From Acetivibrio saccincola (lineage in GTDB: Bacteria > Bacillota > Clostridia > Acetivibrionales > Acetivibrionaceae): a stretch of DNA of 64,000 nt. Below the pieces are notes generated by a model, which saw only the letters and a list, made by a program, of their open reading frames with translations, was not told the origin of the DNA and did not search any database. A program made the position numbers and the translations under genes. The stretch covers positions 1,488,001 through 1,552,000 of the forward strand of contig NZ_CP025197.1 in assembly GCF_002844395.1 (NCBI RefSeq), given 5' to 3'. Shown in pieces: positions 36,741-46,909 of this stretch (positions are counted from its first letter, which is position 1; the number at the start of each line of letters is the position of its first letter).

Positions 36741-37802
36741 ATGCCGGAAGGAAGGATAAATAAGGAACATGACCTGGGCTACAAGCATTTATTGACGCAT
36801 AAAAAGACCTTTATTCAACTGTTGAGAAGTTTTGTAAAAGAAGACTGGGTAAAGGAAATAGATGAAAGTCAGGTTATGCTGATAAATAAGAGTTATGTTT
36901 TGCAGGATTTTAAGGAAAAAGAATCGGATATAGTATATAGGTTAAAAATAAAGGACAGGAACGTAATATTTTATTGTTTGTTGGAACTGCAATCATCAGT
37001 TGATTATCAAATGCCGCTAAGACTGTTGTTCTACATGATAGAGATATGGCGTGATATACTAAAAAACACTGAGCATCATGAGGCAGAGCGAAAGGGTTTT
37101 AAACTTCCCTGTATAGTACCTATTGTACTGTACAATGGAGTAAATAATTGGACGGTATGCAGAAGTTTTAGGGAAATGCTTGATGGCAGTGAAATATTTT
37201 CAAATCATGTATTAGATTTTAATTATATATTGTTTGATGTAAACAGATATGAGGAAGAGGAACTGCTGGGACTTGCAAACCTTATATCAGGAGTATTTCT
37301 ATTGGACCAGAAAATAGATTCTGAACAGCTAAAAGACAGATTGGTAAAAATGATAGAGATATTAGGGGACCTGTCGGAAGAGGAATTTGGTTTATTTAAA
37401 GGTTGGCTAAAATGGATATTAAAGCCGAGGATATCAGAGGAATTGCGTTTTAAGATAGATGACATACTGGAAAAATCGAGACCAACGGAGGTGGAAAATA
37501 TGGTTTACAATCTTGCCAATACAATTGACGAAATGACTCAAAAAGCTATGGAAAAGGGAATAGAAGAAGGAATACAAAAGGGAATACAAAAGGGAATAGA
37601 AGAGGGAATACAAAAGGGAATAGAAGAAGGATTACAAAAGGGAATAAAAGAAGGAATACAAAAGGGAATAAAAGAAGGGGTATTGAAAGTTGCGAAATCA
37701 GCCTTGGAGAAGGGGGCAGACATAGACTTTGTAGCATGTATTACCGAATTGGATATTGAAATAGTAAAGAAACTAAAGGAAGAAATTGAAAGGACAAAAT
37801 AA
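36741..37802 (+). CDS. C2: Rpn-family nuclease, 11 repeats
   Basis: 353 residues, nearly identical to C1 across the nuclease domain. The 4-residue repeat tract has 11 units (an extra KEGI-QKGI pair and one QKGI less than C1). One Ser-to-Cys change (VACITELD) near the C-terminus. Open and with intact promoter and terminator. Confidence 0.87.
   Translation: MPEGRINKEHDLGYKHLLTHKKTFIQLLRSFVKEDWVKEIDESQVMLINKSYVLQDFKEKESDIVYRLKIKDRNVIFYCLLELQSSVDYQMPLRLLFYMIEIWRDILKNTEHHEAERKGFKLPCIVPIVLYNGVNNWTVCRSFREMLDGSEIFSNHVLDFNYILFDVNRYEEEELLGLANLISGVFLLDQKIDSEQLKDRLVKMIEILGDLSEEEFGLFKGWLKWILKPRISEELRFKIDDILEKSRPTEVENMVYNLANTIDEMTQKAMEKGIEEGIQKGIQKGIEEGIQKGIEEGLQKGIKEGIQKGIKEGVLKVAKSALEKGADIDFVACITELDIEIVKKLKEEIERTK
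37500..37802 (+). CDS. Intragenic C-terminal Rpn product, unit 2
   Basis: Same GGAGGT and 7-base spacing to ATG 37500; the predicted product has 100 residues, four more than in unit 1 because of the longer repeat tract. Confidence 0.6.
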   Translation: MVYNLANTIDEMTQKAMEKGIEEGIQKGIQKGIEEGIQKGIEEGLQKGIKEGIQKGIKEGVLKVAKSALEKGADIDFVACITELDIEIVKKLKEEIERTK

Positions 37803-37844
37803 AAATTTTATAAGTATGTCAAAAGTATTCTAAAAGCAAAGAGA

Positions 37845-37861
37845 AGGGGAATAGTTCCCCT
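37845..37861 (+). terminator. rpn2 terminator
   Basis: AGGGGAA/TTCCCCT hairpin as after rpn1. Confidence 0.85.
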
Positions 37862-37899
37862 ATATTTTTGGTTAAAAGAGGGAATGAAGAGGAACTGCC

Positions 37900-38219
37900 G
37901 TATTAATATTTCTTTGTGTGGTGGTAAACGGTAATAGAATAAACTTTTCGGATGCCCAGCCATTTATAGATGAAAATGGTCGTACATAGGTGCCTGGGTG
38001 CAAAAATGTGAATGGAATGCTTCATAATGACGGTATATATGAGTTGTGCAAGTTTCAAGTCCGGAAGAGGGAGAAATAAGGTATTATGATGGCATTGCAT
38101 TTAATCTTGGGACGGACGTTGATGAGTTTGGAAGGATGATTATAGGGAAGTCCCAGGTGTTTTTATTAAAGATGGCGGACCAGTTGGATTTTATGAAGGA
38201 AAGTTGGGTAAAGGGATAA
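37900..38219 (+). pseudogene. D2: decayed CuAO fragment
   Basis: Same fossil as D1, with the same TAG, but with further losses near 37995-38045 (GTGCCTGGGTGC and TATATGAGTTG junctions), so even the second CuAO repeat is disrupted. It ends with TAA instead of TGA. Confidence 0.75.
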
Positions 38220-38506
38220 AGAAATATGGTTACATATAGTGTAACGAAGGCAAGCGTGGCAGAGATACCGAAAGAAAAGAAACTTACGTAGGAACTATCA
38301 GATAAACACGGAGAATATTTTAAGGAATATCTTAATTAGTGAAATAGATAATATAAGAGTATATAAAAATGTAAACAAAAACCATAAAACATACGATAAA
38401 AACATTAGATGATAATAAATACATTTAAATTCTAAAAGCAAGAAATTAAAAGTTTTTTAATATACAAGTATATTCGTTTGAAAAATTCATATGGAGGTTT
38501 GAAAAA

Positions 38507-39493
38507 ATGAAAAAGATTGCTTTTATACTAGTACTAATAACAGTTGTAAGCACAATACTTACAGTAAATATTTTTGCTGCAAAAATACCTCTTCGTGTGG
38601 TGGTAAACGGCAGTAGGATAAACTTTCCTGATGCCCAGCCCTTTATTGATGAAAATGGCCGTACACAAGTACCTGTAAGATTTGTAAGTGAGGCATTAGG
38701 AGCAGATGTAGGATGGGACGGCAAAACAAAGACGGTCACTATAGAACAGGGAAGAAATAAAATAACTTTGGTGGTAGGTAAATCAGATTATACAGTTAAC
38801 GGCAAGACAATGGAAATGGACACAACTGTGCTTTTATTGGAAGACAGGACATTTGTACCTGTAAGGTTTGTAAGTGAGGGACTAGGTGCAAATGTTGAGT
38901 GGAATGCTTCAATAAGGACGGTGTATATAACAACGGGAGGGGCTGTACCAACTCCAAGTCCTGAAGAGGGGGAAATAAGGTATTATGACGGCATTGCGTT
39001 TAATCCTGCAACAGATGTTGATGAATTTGGAAGGATGACAATAGAGAAGTCTCAGGAGTTTTTATTAAAGATGGTGGATCAGTTGTCATTTGTTAAGGAA
39101 AACGGCAAGTATTATATTGTAGGCGAATATCCAGAAATACCGGAAGAATTTGAATGGGCAGTAGGGATTGGCATAATTCTTAAAAGCGGAGGAGTACGGA
39201 ATTTTTCAACCGGAACTGCCCGTAAAGATTATCTTATACCGAGAGAAGGAAGTTTTAAAAAGGATACAACAGGATTGATAGATATAAATGATATTGAAGG
39301 TTTTAATATAGTTATTGCAGTACAAAATAAAGAAATAAAAAGGGATTTAGGGGTATTAGAAATTGCTTATTTGATGGAAGGTACATTAGGTGATGGGACA
39401 ACGAGAAGAGCAAACTTTATTCCAGAGACGGCAAAAAATCAAAGAATACCTTATACCGATACTTTTAACTTTGAGAAGATGTTTCAATGGTAA
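38507..39493 (+). CDS. A3: secreted CuAO-N protein, chimeric
   Basis: 328 residues. The first 280 residues follow the A1/A2/A4 type. The last 45 (GVLEIAYLMEGTLGDGTTRR and the tail ending KMFQW) follow the A5 type. The switch occurs after EIKRDLG, within DNA that is nearly identical in all copies, and looks like a recombination joint. CuAO repeats and signal peptide are intact; the first repeat has QGRNKITLVV as in A5. Confidence 0.85.
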   Translation: MKKIAFILVLITVVSTILTVNIFAAKIPLRVVVNGSRINFPDAQPFIDENGRTQVPVRFVSEALGADVGWDGKTKTVTIEQGRNKITLVVGKSDYTVNGKTMEMDTTVLLLEDRTFVPVRFVSEGLGANVEWNASIRTVYITTGGAVPTPSPEEGEIRYYDGIAFNPATDVDEFGRMTIEKSQEFLLKMVDQLSFVKENGKYYIVGEYPEIPEEFEWAVGIGIILKSGGVRNFSTGTARKDYLIPREGSFKKDTTGLIDINDIEGFNIVIAVQNKEIKRDLGVLEIAYLMEGTLGDGTTRRANFIPETAKNQRIPYTDTFNFEKMFQW

Positions 39494-39514
39494 AAGAAGG
39501 TAGGTGAAACAATA

Positions 39515-41741
39515 GTGAAAAATATAGGGGTTTTCACAATAATATTCATAGTTTTCATTGTTGCTAATGTGTTTTTAATTAATGAATATGTAAAAGCGCA
39601 AGAAATTAATATTGAAGTTTTAATTGATGGTTTGGATGATGTACCAAATGTAGTTCGTATAGGTGAGTCTATTAAATTTGAAAAACACATTGAAATGTGG
39701 CATCACAGTGGAGGATATTGGAGTTATGAAGGTATAAAAATTTATGATAGTGAGTTAGAAAATAATTTAACTGATGAAGATGCTTTAGCAAAAGCAATTA
39801 AAGGCGAATTTACATTTGAATGCGATCTGGATTCTGAACTGTATGAAAGGCTAATTAAAATCGAAGATTTAAAGGTAGTTTGTTCAACTACTTTAAAAAA
39901 TCCAATAACGGATGAGTATAAGACCATATATGACATCTTTTATGAAAAACCTTCTATAGAGCTCAAAAATGGCAAAATATATTTTAAAGGCAAACCAAAA
40001 CTTAATTTTTTTAAAGGGAACCGGATTAATTTTGAATATATAATAGGAGACATACTTGATGTACAAATTCCATTTGTTGACCCTGACTATGGTATGAACC
40101 TTTATGCCATTTGGAGTAGAAATTCCGGTGGAAATAAATCAGTTGGCTTGGGCGGTGCATGGGGTTATTTTAATAAAGACGACCCATTTGCCACTCCTAA
40201 TGTACCTACAATAGATGAAATAAAACATTTAGTAAACATACCTAATATAGAAAATTACAGCCACATTCTTGACATACCCAATATAGATAAAACCTTGAAA
40301 TACCAATACAGGAACTTGGAGCAATTGCCCCTTCACAAATAAAAGACTCCTCAGGACACCTTGTGGATGGATTTAAACTTGTATGCGGAGGAAAGGTATA
40401 TGTTTCCGATGAATGCTCCGTTGGTTCAGGAACATTTAAAAATGGCGGGGCTGTGGGCTTTCGTTTTGACTATCCAATTGTACTGACCTTTTACGCACCG
40501 GGAAATGATCTGTCTGCAAATTTTGAAGAAATACCTTCAGGTGCTGTAAAAGACAGCGAAGTTTTAGTAAGTGTCGAAGTTAATTAACAGGGTGAAGTAA
40601 AAATACCGGCAGGAGGAGAAGCACTGTTTTATGCAATTTTTAAAATGCCGGAAAGTGATGTAAGAATACAGTTTAAAATAAATGAAAACGGACAAAAACC
40701 TTTGGAAAAATATCTTAATAATAATATTTTGGACTCCGAGTCTTTTGCAATACACTTGGTGAAAAAATATGAAACAGAAAGGACATTTGATTTACCATAT
40801 AATGCACTGTCAAGAAAAATACGCTTTCCTTTAGCTGAAGGCGAAGACATCACCGCCCATTTAACTAAACCACGGGGGGAATGGAAAAAAGGAAGCCTTG
40901 CTACAGGAAGTTTAAACATAGAGCAAAAAGATTCTCAAATATTAAAAGGCATTAAACTATTCAAATCATATAGCCCAAAAACAATTGGTGTTAGTGAAAA
41001 CAGCGATACGATAGTATTAAACCCTGATGTAACGGCAACTGTTGAAAGACCTGTTTTTGGAGATGACCCTTTAAAGAAGAAGTGGCTTAATTTACCTGAT
41101 CCTAGAAAACCCAAGGTTTTAGACGGGGAATTTACATACGGTGGAGAGGTAAGAAGGACATATGTTTACAAAAGAGATACCGGTTTATATGACGAAGATG
41201 AAATAGAAATTGAAGGAGTGGCAAAGGCGCCGTTTAATCCAGGAAGTGATAGAATATTTATAAATGCTTACATATATAACGGCAAAAAGGATTTAAAACC
41301 ACCAAGTTTTGAAAATAAAATAGAGAACAACGGAAACATGTACTTGCAAAAGAGCCTATTATGGCAGAGTGAACCTTACCCTTTTGATGTGATAAGATGG
41401 ATGTGCCACATAAAGGCTACAGTGAATCAGGTACTTTAGACAGCAGGGATAATTTTAAATACAGGGAATATGTAAAAGAAGGCCAGAGCATGCACAAAAT
41501 AACTGAGACTACGGAAATCACAATTAAAGTAAACAAAGACAATATAAATTTTTATACCCATGCACATATGCCTGACGGAGAGTATTACATAAGGGTATGG
41601 ATGGCGGATATAAACCTTGCAAGTAATAATTTTACAAGCATAAATAATGCATATAATTCATTAGGCACTTTAAAAGGAATAGTACCTTTAGATGAAATTA
41701 TTATTACAGTAAAAGGCTCTATGCATGATGATACAAATTAA
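39515..41741 (+). pseudogene. B3: broken copy, second N-terminal type
   Basis: The first 190 residues are clearly divergent from B1 (KNIGVFTIIFIVFIVANVFL; HIEMWHHSGGYWSYEGIKIY). From IPFVDPDYGMNLYAIWSR onward the DNA is almost the same as B1. Lesions: a 1-bp deletion near 40292 (AAAACC instead of AAAATCC), a 99-bp in-frame deletion near 40582 whose joint makes a TAA, and the same 598-bp deletion as B2 near 41410. The first two are shared with B5, the third with B2. Confidence 0.9.
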
Positions 41742-41779
41742 TTAAAGGTAAACAAATAATTAAATATTTTACTAAAAAA

Positions 41780-41810
41780 AATAACTGTTGCTATTTAGGC
41801 GGCAGTTATT
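41780..41810 (+). terminator. A-B terminator, unit 3
   Basis: Same hairpin as in units 1, 2 and 4. Confidence 0.85.
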
Positions 41811-41989
41811 CTTTTTATATAAGACGGATATTTAACTTTTAATCAATATTCAAAATACATGGGTTTTTTTAAAATGCACAAATTTTATATAACGGCTTCA
41901 AATAAAATATCAGGAATAGGAGTAGAAATAGCTGTTAGCGTAAAGTTATTGTAGGGAATGAGACATAAAATACCATATATAATTGAAAA

Positions 41990-42053
41990 GAAGATGACAT
42001 CCTGTTAAGATATTAATTAAGCAAAAATAATAAATAGAAAGGATGACATCTTC
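41990..42053 (+). promoter_or_regulatory. Inverted repeat covering the transposase start
   Basis: GAAGATGACATCCT (41990-42003) and AGGATGACATCTTC (42040-42053) pair over 14 bp with one mismatch. The 3' arm contains the AGG ribosome-binding bases and the ATG at 42043. In a long transcript entering from outside, it would hide the start site. Confidence 0.65.
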
Positions 42054-43494
42054 TATGTATAATAGTATACAACATTTTAATGAATTTGGGGTAAAAAGAA
42101 TTGAAAAAAAGATAAAAAATTTTATTGAAGAAGGAAAAGACTTAGCTGATCTTGTTCTTGGTCTAAAAGAAGATTTATTTAAACTTGGACGCGATATACT
42201 TAAAGAAGTGCTTGAAGATATGGATGAATATTTCCGTAACTGTGAAATAAGGAAACAGTATTGGGAAATTATAAGAAAAGATAAAACAGCTATTTTAACG
42301 ACATTTGGAACACTAAGTTATAACAGGACATATTTTAAGCATAAGGAAAATGGTAATAGACAACACCTAGTCGACAGGATTGTAGGTGTAGAACCACATG
42401 ACAGAGTAAGTGCCGATGTTGTAATTAATGCAATAGATGAAGCAGCTGACAGCAGCTACAGAAAGGCAGGAGAAAAGGCGACATATATTGATGAAATCAG
42501 CAAACAAGCAGTGATGAATAAAATACATAATATTGAAATAGTTGAGCCTGAAATAAAAGTAGATAAAAAGAGAGAAGTAAAAATATTGTATGTTGAGGCC
42601 GATGAGGACCATGTAGCATTACAACAAAAAAGTATATTGAGACAGAATGAGAAGGGCAAGAGAAATACAATTATGCCAAAACTTGTATATGTGCATGAGG
42701 GAATTGACTTTGAAAAAAGTAATAAGAAGAGAAAAGTATTAAAGAATGTTCGATATTTTGGGGGAGTGTATAAGAATTCAGAAGATTTGTGGCTTGAAGT
42801 ATCGGAATACATATATAAACAATATGACGTTGATTTTTTAGAGACGGTGTATATATCAGGAGATGGGGCGTCATGGATAAGGCAAGGAGTTAACTGTCTT
42901 TCAAAAAGTAAATTTGTACTTGATAGATACCATCTTCAAAAATACGTAAGAGTTGCGACCACACATTTAAATGATGAAGCAATAAGCCAAGATTTACAGG
43001 AGGCTTTGAATTTATCTGATAAAAAAATGCTAACAAAGGTTTTTAAAAAGATAATTGAAAAGACAGGCGATAATGAAAATAAAATAAAGGCTATAAAAAA
43101 TGCAAAGCGATATATTTTAAATAATTGGGATGGTATAGAAATAAGGTCAAACAGAGGAATAGTGGGTTGTAGTGCTGAAGGTCATGTGAGTCATGTATTT
43201 TCATCCCGTTTAAGTTCAAGACCTAAAGGCTGGTCGAGAAAAGGTGTAGAAAAGATGTCAAAGCTAATAATATACAAGAAGAATGGCGGTAAGGTATATG
43301 ACATAGTTATGGCACAAAAACAAAAAAAGTTAGCATCTAGTAGGCAAGAAATTCAGGAAAAATTAATTAAGGAATTAAAGAAGTCATCAAACAGGTATGA
43401 GAGTGTATGGAATAGTAATTTAACTGTTATTCATAAGGGGTGTAAAACTGGTTTATATAAAGAATTAAGGCGTATTATAGGTATATGCGGATAG
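42043..43494 (+). CDS. ISLre2 transposase (UPF0236 family)
   Basis: The 483-residue protein shows the ISLre2 pattern: YNSIQHFNEFGVKRIEKKIK at the start, TFGTLSYNRTYFKHKENG near 90, LYVEADEDHVALQQK near 188 and YISGDGASWIRQGVNCL near 270, with VLDRYHLQKYV following and acidic residues fitting a DDE-type active site. ATG 42043 overlaps the AGG; ATG 42055 gives better spacing and the commoner MYNS start. The frame is open over the whole usual length, so the element may be active. Confidence 0.88.
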   Translation: MTSSMYNSIQHFNEFGVKRIEKKIKNFIEEGKDLADLVLGLKEDLFKLGRDILKEVLEDMDEYFRNCEIRKQYWEIIRKDKTAILTTFGTLSYNRTYFKHKENGNRQHLVDRIVGVEPHDRVSADVVINAIDEAADSSYRKAGEKATYIDEISKQAVMNKIHNIEIVEPEIKVDKKREVKILYVEADEDHVALQQKSILRQNEKGKRNTIMPKLVYVHEGIDFEKSNKKRKVLKNVRYFGGVYKNSEDLWLEVSEYIYKQYDVDFLETVYISGDGASWIRQGVNCLSKSKFVLDRYHLQKYVRVATTHLNDEAISQDLQEALNLSDKKMLTKVFKKIIEKTGDNENKIKAIKNAKRYILNNWDGIEIRSNRGIVGCSAEGHVSHVFSSRLSSRPKGWSRKGVEKMSKLIIYKKNGGKVYDIVMAQKQKKLASSRQEIQEKLIKELKKSSNRYESVWNSNLTVIHKGCKTGLYKELRRIIGICG

Positions 43495-44002
43495 GGATGA
43501 GGTAATAATAAAGCAAAAATTACGGGAAAGTTTACAAGTAAGCCTATCCAATAGGAATTATACATATCTGGAAAAAAGACAAAGAAAAAGAAAAAACATA
43601 AAAAAAGAAAAAGAAAAGAAAAAAGCAAAACTTTAGTACCATGACCCGCGGAGCCCTACTACTTGTCAAGGCCGGGCTTTGCCCGCTTGTTTTAGCCTTG
43701 ACAAAATGGAAAATGGTACAATAGAAATACTTTTTTCTTTTAAAAGTAGCGTTAAAATGTGAAGGAACATAGATAACAAAACGTACTAATTTGTCACAAG
43801 TATTGAGTAAAATGAATTCTTTATAGAAAGAAAGAGTTATATGGTATAATAGACAATAAGTTAGAGGAATTATAAAAGAAAATAAGGCTCAAAATGATGT
43901 AAAACACTTTCGTTACTAAGAGACCGTTATTTGAAATAGTTGCACAAATAAAAAATGGGATGCCATCTACTTTTCTTTTTCCTACAATAAATTGACGCTA
44001 TC
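43495..44002. other. 3' non-coding part of ISLre2 with GC-rich nested hairpin
   Basis: TTGTCAAGGC (43663-43672) and GCCTTGACAA (43695-43704) are a perfect 10-bp inverted repeat that encloses CGGGC/GCCCG (43673-43685). This G+C-rich block stands out in A+T-rich DNA. Before it is a purine-rich stretch coding nothing obvious. No passenger gene is seen. Confidence 0.6.
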
Positions 44003-44011
44003 GAAATAGCT

Positions 44012-44048
44012 TTATGATATTTTCATAATAGTTAAAAAATGATATACT
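44012..44048 (+). promoter_or_regulatory. rpn3 promoter with palindrome
   Basis: Identical to the rpn1 site; starts one base after the IS target duplication begins to be read as unit DNA (its last T is 44011). The IS therefore replaced everything upstream of the operator. Confidence 0.55.
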
Positions 44049-44076
44049 ATAATAAAAGGAAAAAGAGGAGTAAAAA

Positions 44077-45162
44077 ATGCCGGAAGGAAGGATAAATAAG
44101 GAACATGACCTGGGCTACAAGCATTTATTGACGCATAAAAAGACCTTTATTCAACTGTTGAGAAGTTTTGTAAAAGAAGACTGGGTAAAGGAAATAGATG
44201 AAAGTCAGGTTATGCTGATAAATAAGAGTTATGTTTTGCAGGATTTTAAGGAAAAAGAATCGGATATAGTATATAGGTTAAAAATAAAGGACAGGAACGT
44301 AATATTTTATTGTTTGTTGGAACTGCAATCATCAGTTGATTATCAAATGCCGCTAAGACTGTTGTTCTACATGATAGAGATATGGCGTGATATACTGAAA
44401 AACACTGAGCATCATGAGGCAGAGCGAAAGGATTTTAAACTTCCCTGTATAGTACCTATTGTACTGTACAATGGAGTAAATAATTGGACGGTATGCAGAA
44501 GTTTTAGGGAAATGCTTGATGGCAGTGAAATATTTTCAAATCATGTATTAGATTTTAATTATATATTGTTTGATGTAAACAGATATGAGGAAGAGGAACT
44601 GCTGGGACTTGCAAACCTTATATCAGGAGTATTTCTATTGGACCAGAAAATAGATTCTGAACAGCTAAAAGACAGATTGGTAAAAATGATAGAGATATTA
44701 GGGGACCTGTCGGAAGAGGAATTTGGTTTATTTAAAGGTTGGCTAAAATGGATATTAAAGCCGAGGATATCAGAGGAATTGCGTTTTAAGATAGATGACA
44801 TACTGGAAAAATCGAGACCAACGGAGGTGGAAAATATGGTTTACAATCTTGCCAATACAATTGACGAAATGACTCAAAAAGCTATGGAAAAGGGAATAGA
44901 AGAAGGAATACAAAAGGGAATACAAAAGGGAATAGAAGAGGGAATACAAAAGGGAATAGAAGAGGGAATACAAAAGGGAATAGAAGAAGGATTACAAAAG
45001 GGAATAAAAGAAGGAATACAAAAGGGAATAAAAGAAGGGGTATTGAAAGTTGCGAAATCAGCCTTGGAGAAGGGGGCAGACATAGACTTTGTAGCAAGTA
45101 TTACCGAATTGGATATTGAAATAGTAAAGAAACTAAAGGAAGAAATTGAAAGGACAAAATAA
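44077..45162 (+). CDS. C3: Rpn-family nuclease, 13 repeats
   Basis: 361 residues, the longest copy, with 13 four-residue repeats. One Gly-to-Asp change (AERKDFKLP). Otherwise like C1. Confidence 0.87.
   Translation: MPEGRINKEHDLGYKHLLTHKKTFIQLLRSFVKEDWVKEIDESQVMLINKSYVLQDFKEKESDIVYRLKIKDRNVIFYCLLELQSSVDYQMPLRLLFYMIEIWRDILKNTEHHEAERKDFKLPCIVPIVLYNGVNNWTVCRSFREMLDGSEIFSNHVLDFNYILFDVNRYEEEELLGLANLISGVFLLDQKIDSEQLKDRLVKMIEILGDLSEEEFGLFKGWLKWILKPRISEELRFKIDDILEKSRPTEVENMVYNLANTIDEMTQKAMEKGIEEGIQKGIQKGIEEGIQKGIEEGIQKGIEEGLQKGIKEGIQKGIKEGVLKVAKSALEKGADIDFVASITELDIEIVKKLKEEIERTK
44836..45162 (+). CDS. Intragenic C-terminal Rpn product, unit 3
   Basis: Same internal GGAGGT-7-ATG site; predicted length 108 residues because of the 13 repeats. 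Confidence 0.6.
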   Translation: MVYNLANTIDEMTQKAMEKGIEEGIQKGIQKGIEEGIQKGIEEGIQKGIEEGLQKGIKEGIQKGIKEGVLKVAKSALEKGADIDFVASITELDIEIVKKLKEEIERTK

Positions 45163-45204
45163 AAATTTTATAAGTATGTCAAAAGTATTCTAAAAGCAAA
45201 GAGA

Positions 45205-45221
45205 AGGGGAATAGTTCCCCT
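45205..45221 (+). terminator. rpn3 terminator
   Basis: AGGGGAA/TTCCCCT hairpin with T-run. Confidence 0.85.
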
Positions 45222-45274
45222 ATATTTTTTGGTTAAAAGAGGGAATGAAGAGGAAATGCCGTATTAATATTTCT

Positions 45275-45616
45275 TTGTGTGGTGGTAAACGGTAATAGAA
45301 TAAACTTTTCGGATGCCCAGCCATTTATAGATGAAAATGGTCGTACATAGGTGCCTGTAAGGTTTGTAAGTGAGGGGCTGGGTGCAAAAATGTTGAATGG
45401 AATGCTTTCATAATGACGGTATATATAACGACGGCAGGAGTTGTGCAAGTTTCAAGTCCGGAAGAGGGAGAAATAAGGTATTATGATGGCATTGCATTTA
45501 ATCTTGGGACGGACGTTGATGAGTTTGGAAGGATGATTATAGGGAAGTCCCAGGTGTTTTTATTAAAGGTGGCGGACCAGTTGGATTTTATGAAGGAAAG
45601 TTGGGTAAAGGGATGA
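45275..45616 (+). pseudogene. D3: decayed CuAO fragment
   Basis: Same fossil with the shared TAG. In addition AAAAATGTTGAATGG replaces AAATGTTGAGTGG, shifting the frame inside the second CuAO repeat, a change shared with D4. Downstream residues remain as in D1. Confidence 0.75.
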
Positions 45617-45903
45617 AGAAATATGGTTACATATAGTGTAACGAAGGCAAGCGTGGCAGAGATACCGAAAGAAAATAAACTTACGTAGGAACTATCAGAT
45701 AAACACGGAGAATATTTTAAGGAATATCTTAATTAGTGAAATAGATAATATAAGAGTATATAAAAATGTAAACAAAAACCATAAAACATACGATAAAAAC
45801 ATTAGATGATAATAAATACATTTAAATTCTAAAAGCAAGAAATTAAAAGTTTTTTAATATACAAGTATATTCGTTTGAAAAATTCATATGGAGGTTTGAA
45901 AAA

Positions 45904-46890
45904 ATGAAAAAGATTGCTTTTATACTAGTACTAATAACAGTTGTAAGCACAATACTTACAGTAAATATTTTTGCTGCAAAAATACCTCTTCGTGTGGTGG
46001 TAAACGGCAGTAGGATAAACTTTCCTGATGCCCAGCCCTTTATTGATGAAAATGGCCGTACACAAGTACCTGTAAGATTTGTAAGTGAGGCATTAGGAGC
46101 AGATGTAGGATGGGACGGCAAAACAAAGACGGTCACTATAGAGCAGGGAAAAAATAAGATATCTTTGGTGGTAGGGAAATCAGAGTATACAGTTAACGGC
46201 AAGACAATGGAAATGGACACAACTGTGCTTTTATTGGAAGACAGGACATTTGTACCTGTAAGGTTTGTAAGTGAGGGACTAGGTGCAAATGTTGAGTGGA
46301 ATGCTTCAATAAGGACGGTGTATATAACAACGGGAGGGGCTGTACCAACTCCAAGTCCTGAAGAGGGGGAAATAAGGTATTATGACGGCATTGCGTTTAA
46401 TCCTGCAACAGATGTTGATGAATTTGGAAGGATGACAATAGAGAAGTCTCAGGAGTTTTTATTAAAGATGGCGGATCAGTTGTCATTTGTTAAGGAAAAC
46501 GGCAAGTATTATATTGTAGGCGAATATCCAGAAATACCGGAAGAATTTGAATGGGCAGTAGGGATTGGCATAATTCTTAAAAGCGGAGGAGTACGGAATT
46601 TTTCAACCGGAACTGCCCGTAAAGATTATCTTATACCGAGAGAAGGAAGTTTTAAAAAGGATACAACAGGATTGATAGATATAAATGATATTGAAGGTTT
46701 TAATATAGTTATTGTAGTACAAAATAAAGAAATAAAAAGGGATTTGGGAAGATTAAGTATTTCATATATAATTCATGGAACATTTTATGATGGCACAACA
46801 AAGAGAGCAGTCTTTATTCCAGAGTCAGGTGCAATTTCACGAATATCTTATACCGATACTTTTAATTTTGAAAAAATGTTTCGATGGTAA
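45904..46890 (+). CDS. A4: secreted CuAO-N domain protein
   Basis: 328 residues. The C-terminal variant is the A1/A2 type (LSISYIIHGTFYDGTT, ending KMFRW). The linker reads AVPTPSPEEG as in A3 and A5, unlike A1/A2 (TVPTPTPEEG), another patchwork sign. One Ala-to-Val change (NIVIVVQNK). Confidence 0.85.
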   Translation: MKKIAFILVLITVVSTILTVNIFAAKIPLRVVVNGSRINFPDAQPFIDENGRTQVPVRFVSEALGADVGWDGKTKTVTIEQGKNKISLVVGKSEYTVNGKTMEMDTTVLLLEDRTFVPVRFVSEGLGANVEWNASIRTVYITTGGAVPTPSPEEGEIRYYDGIAFNPATDVDEFGRMTIEKSQEFLLKMADQLSFVKENGKYYIVGEYPEIPEEFEWAVGIGIILKSGGVRNFSTGTARKDYLIPREGSFKKDTTGLIDINDIEGFNIVIVVQNKEIKRDLGRLSISYIIHGTFYDGTTKRAVFIPESGAISRISYTDTFNFEKMFRW

Positions 46891-46909
46891 AAGGTAGGTG
46901 AAAACAATA

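Larger units (their letters stand above)
32932..38290 (+). repeat. Array unit 2 (A2-B2x-rpn2-D2)
   Basis: 5359 bp, homologous to unit 1 throughout. It is shorter because of a 598-bp deletion in B and small losses in D. Confidence 0.9.
41934..44002 (+). mobile_element. ISLre2-family insertion sequence
   Basis: The element is 2069 bp. The left end GTTAGCGTAAAGTTATTGTA and the inverted right end GATAGCGTCAATTTATTGTA are imperfect terminal repeats. The 9-bp target GAAATAGCT is duplicated perfectly at 41925-41933 and 44003-44011. The target lies between the A-B terminator and the rpn3 promoter, so the rpn3 promoter and palindrome remain whole. Units 1, 2 and 4 show the empty site. The insertion is recent relative to the duplication of the array. 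Confidence 0.92.
38291..45687 (+). repeat. Array unit 3 (A3-B3x-ISLre2-rpn3-D3)
   Basis: 7397 bp including a 2069-bp insertion sequence and its 9-bp duplication; without these 5319 bp. B is of the second sequence type. Confidence 0.9.
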
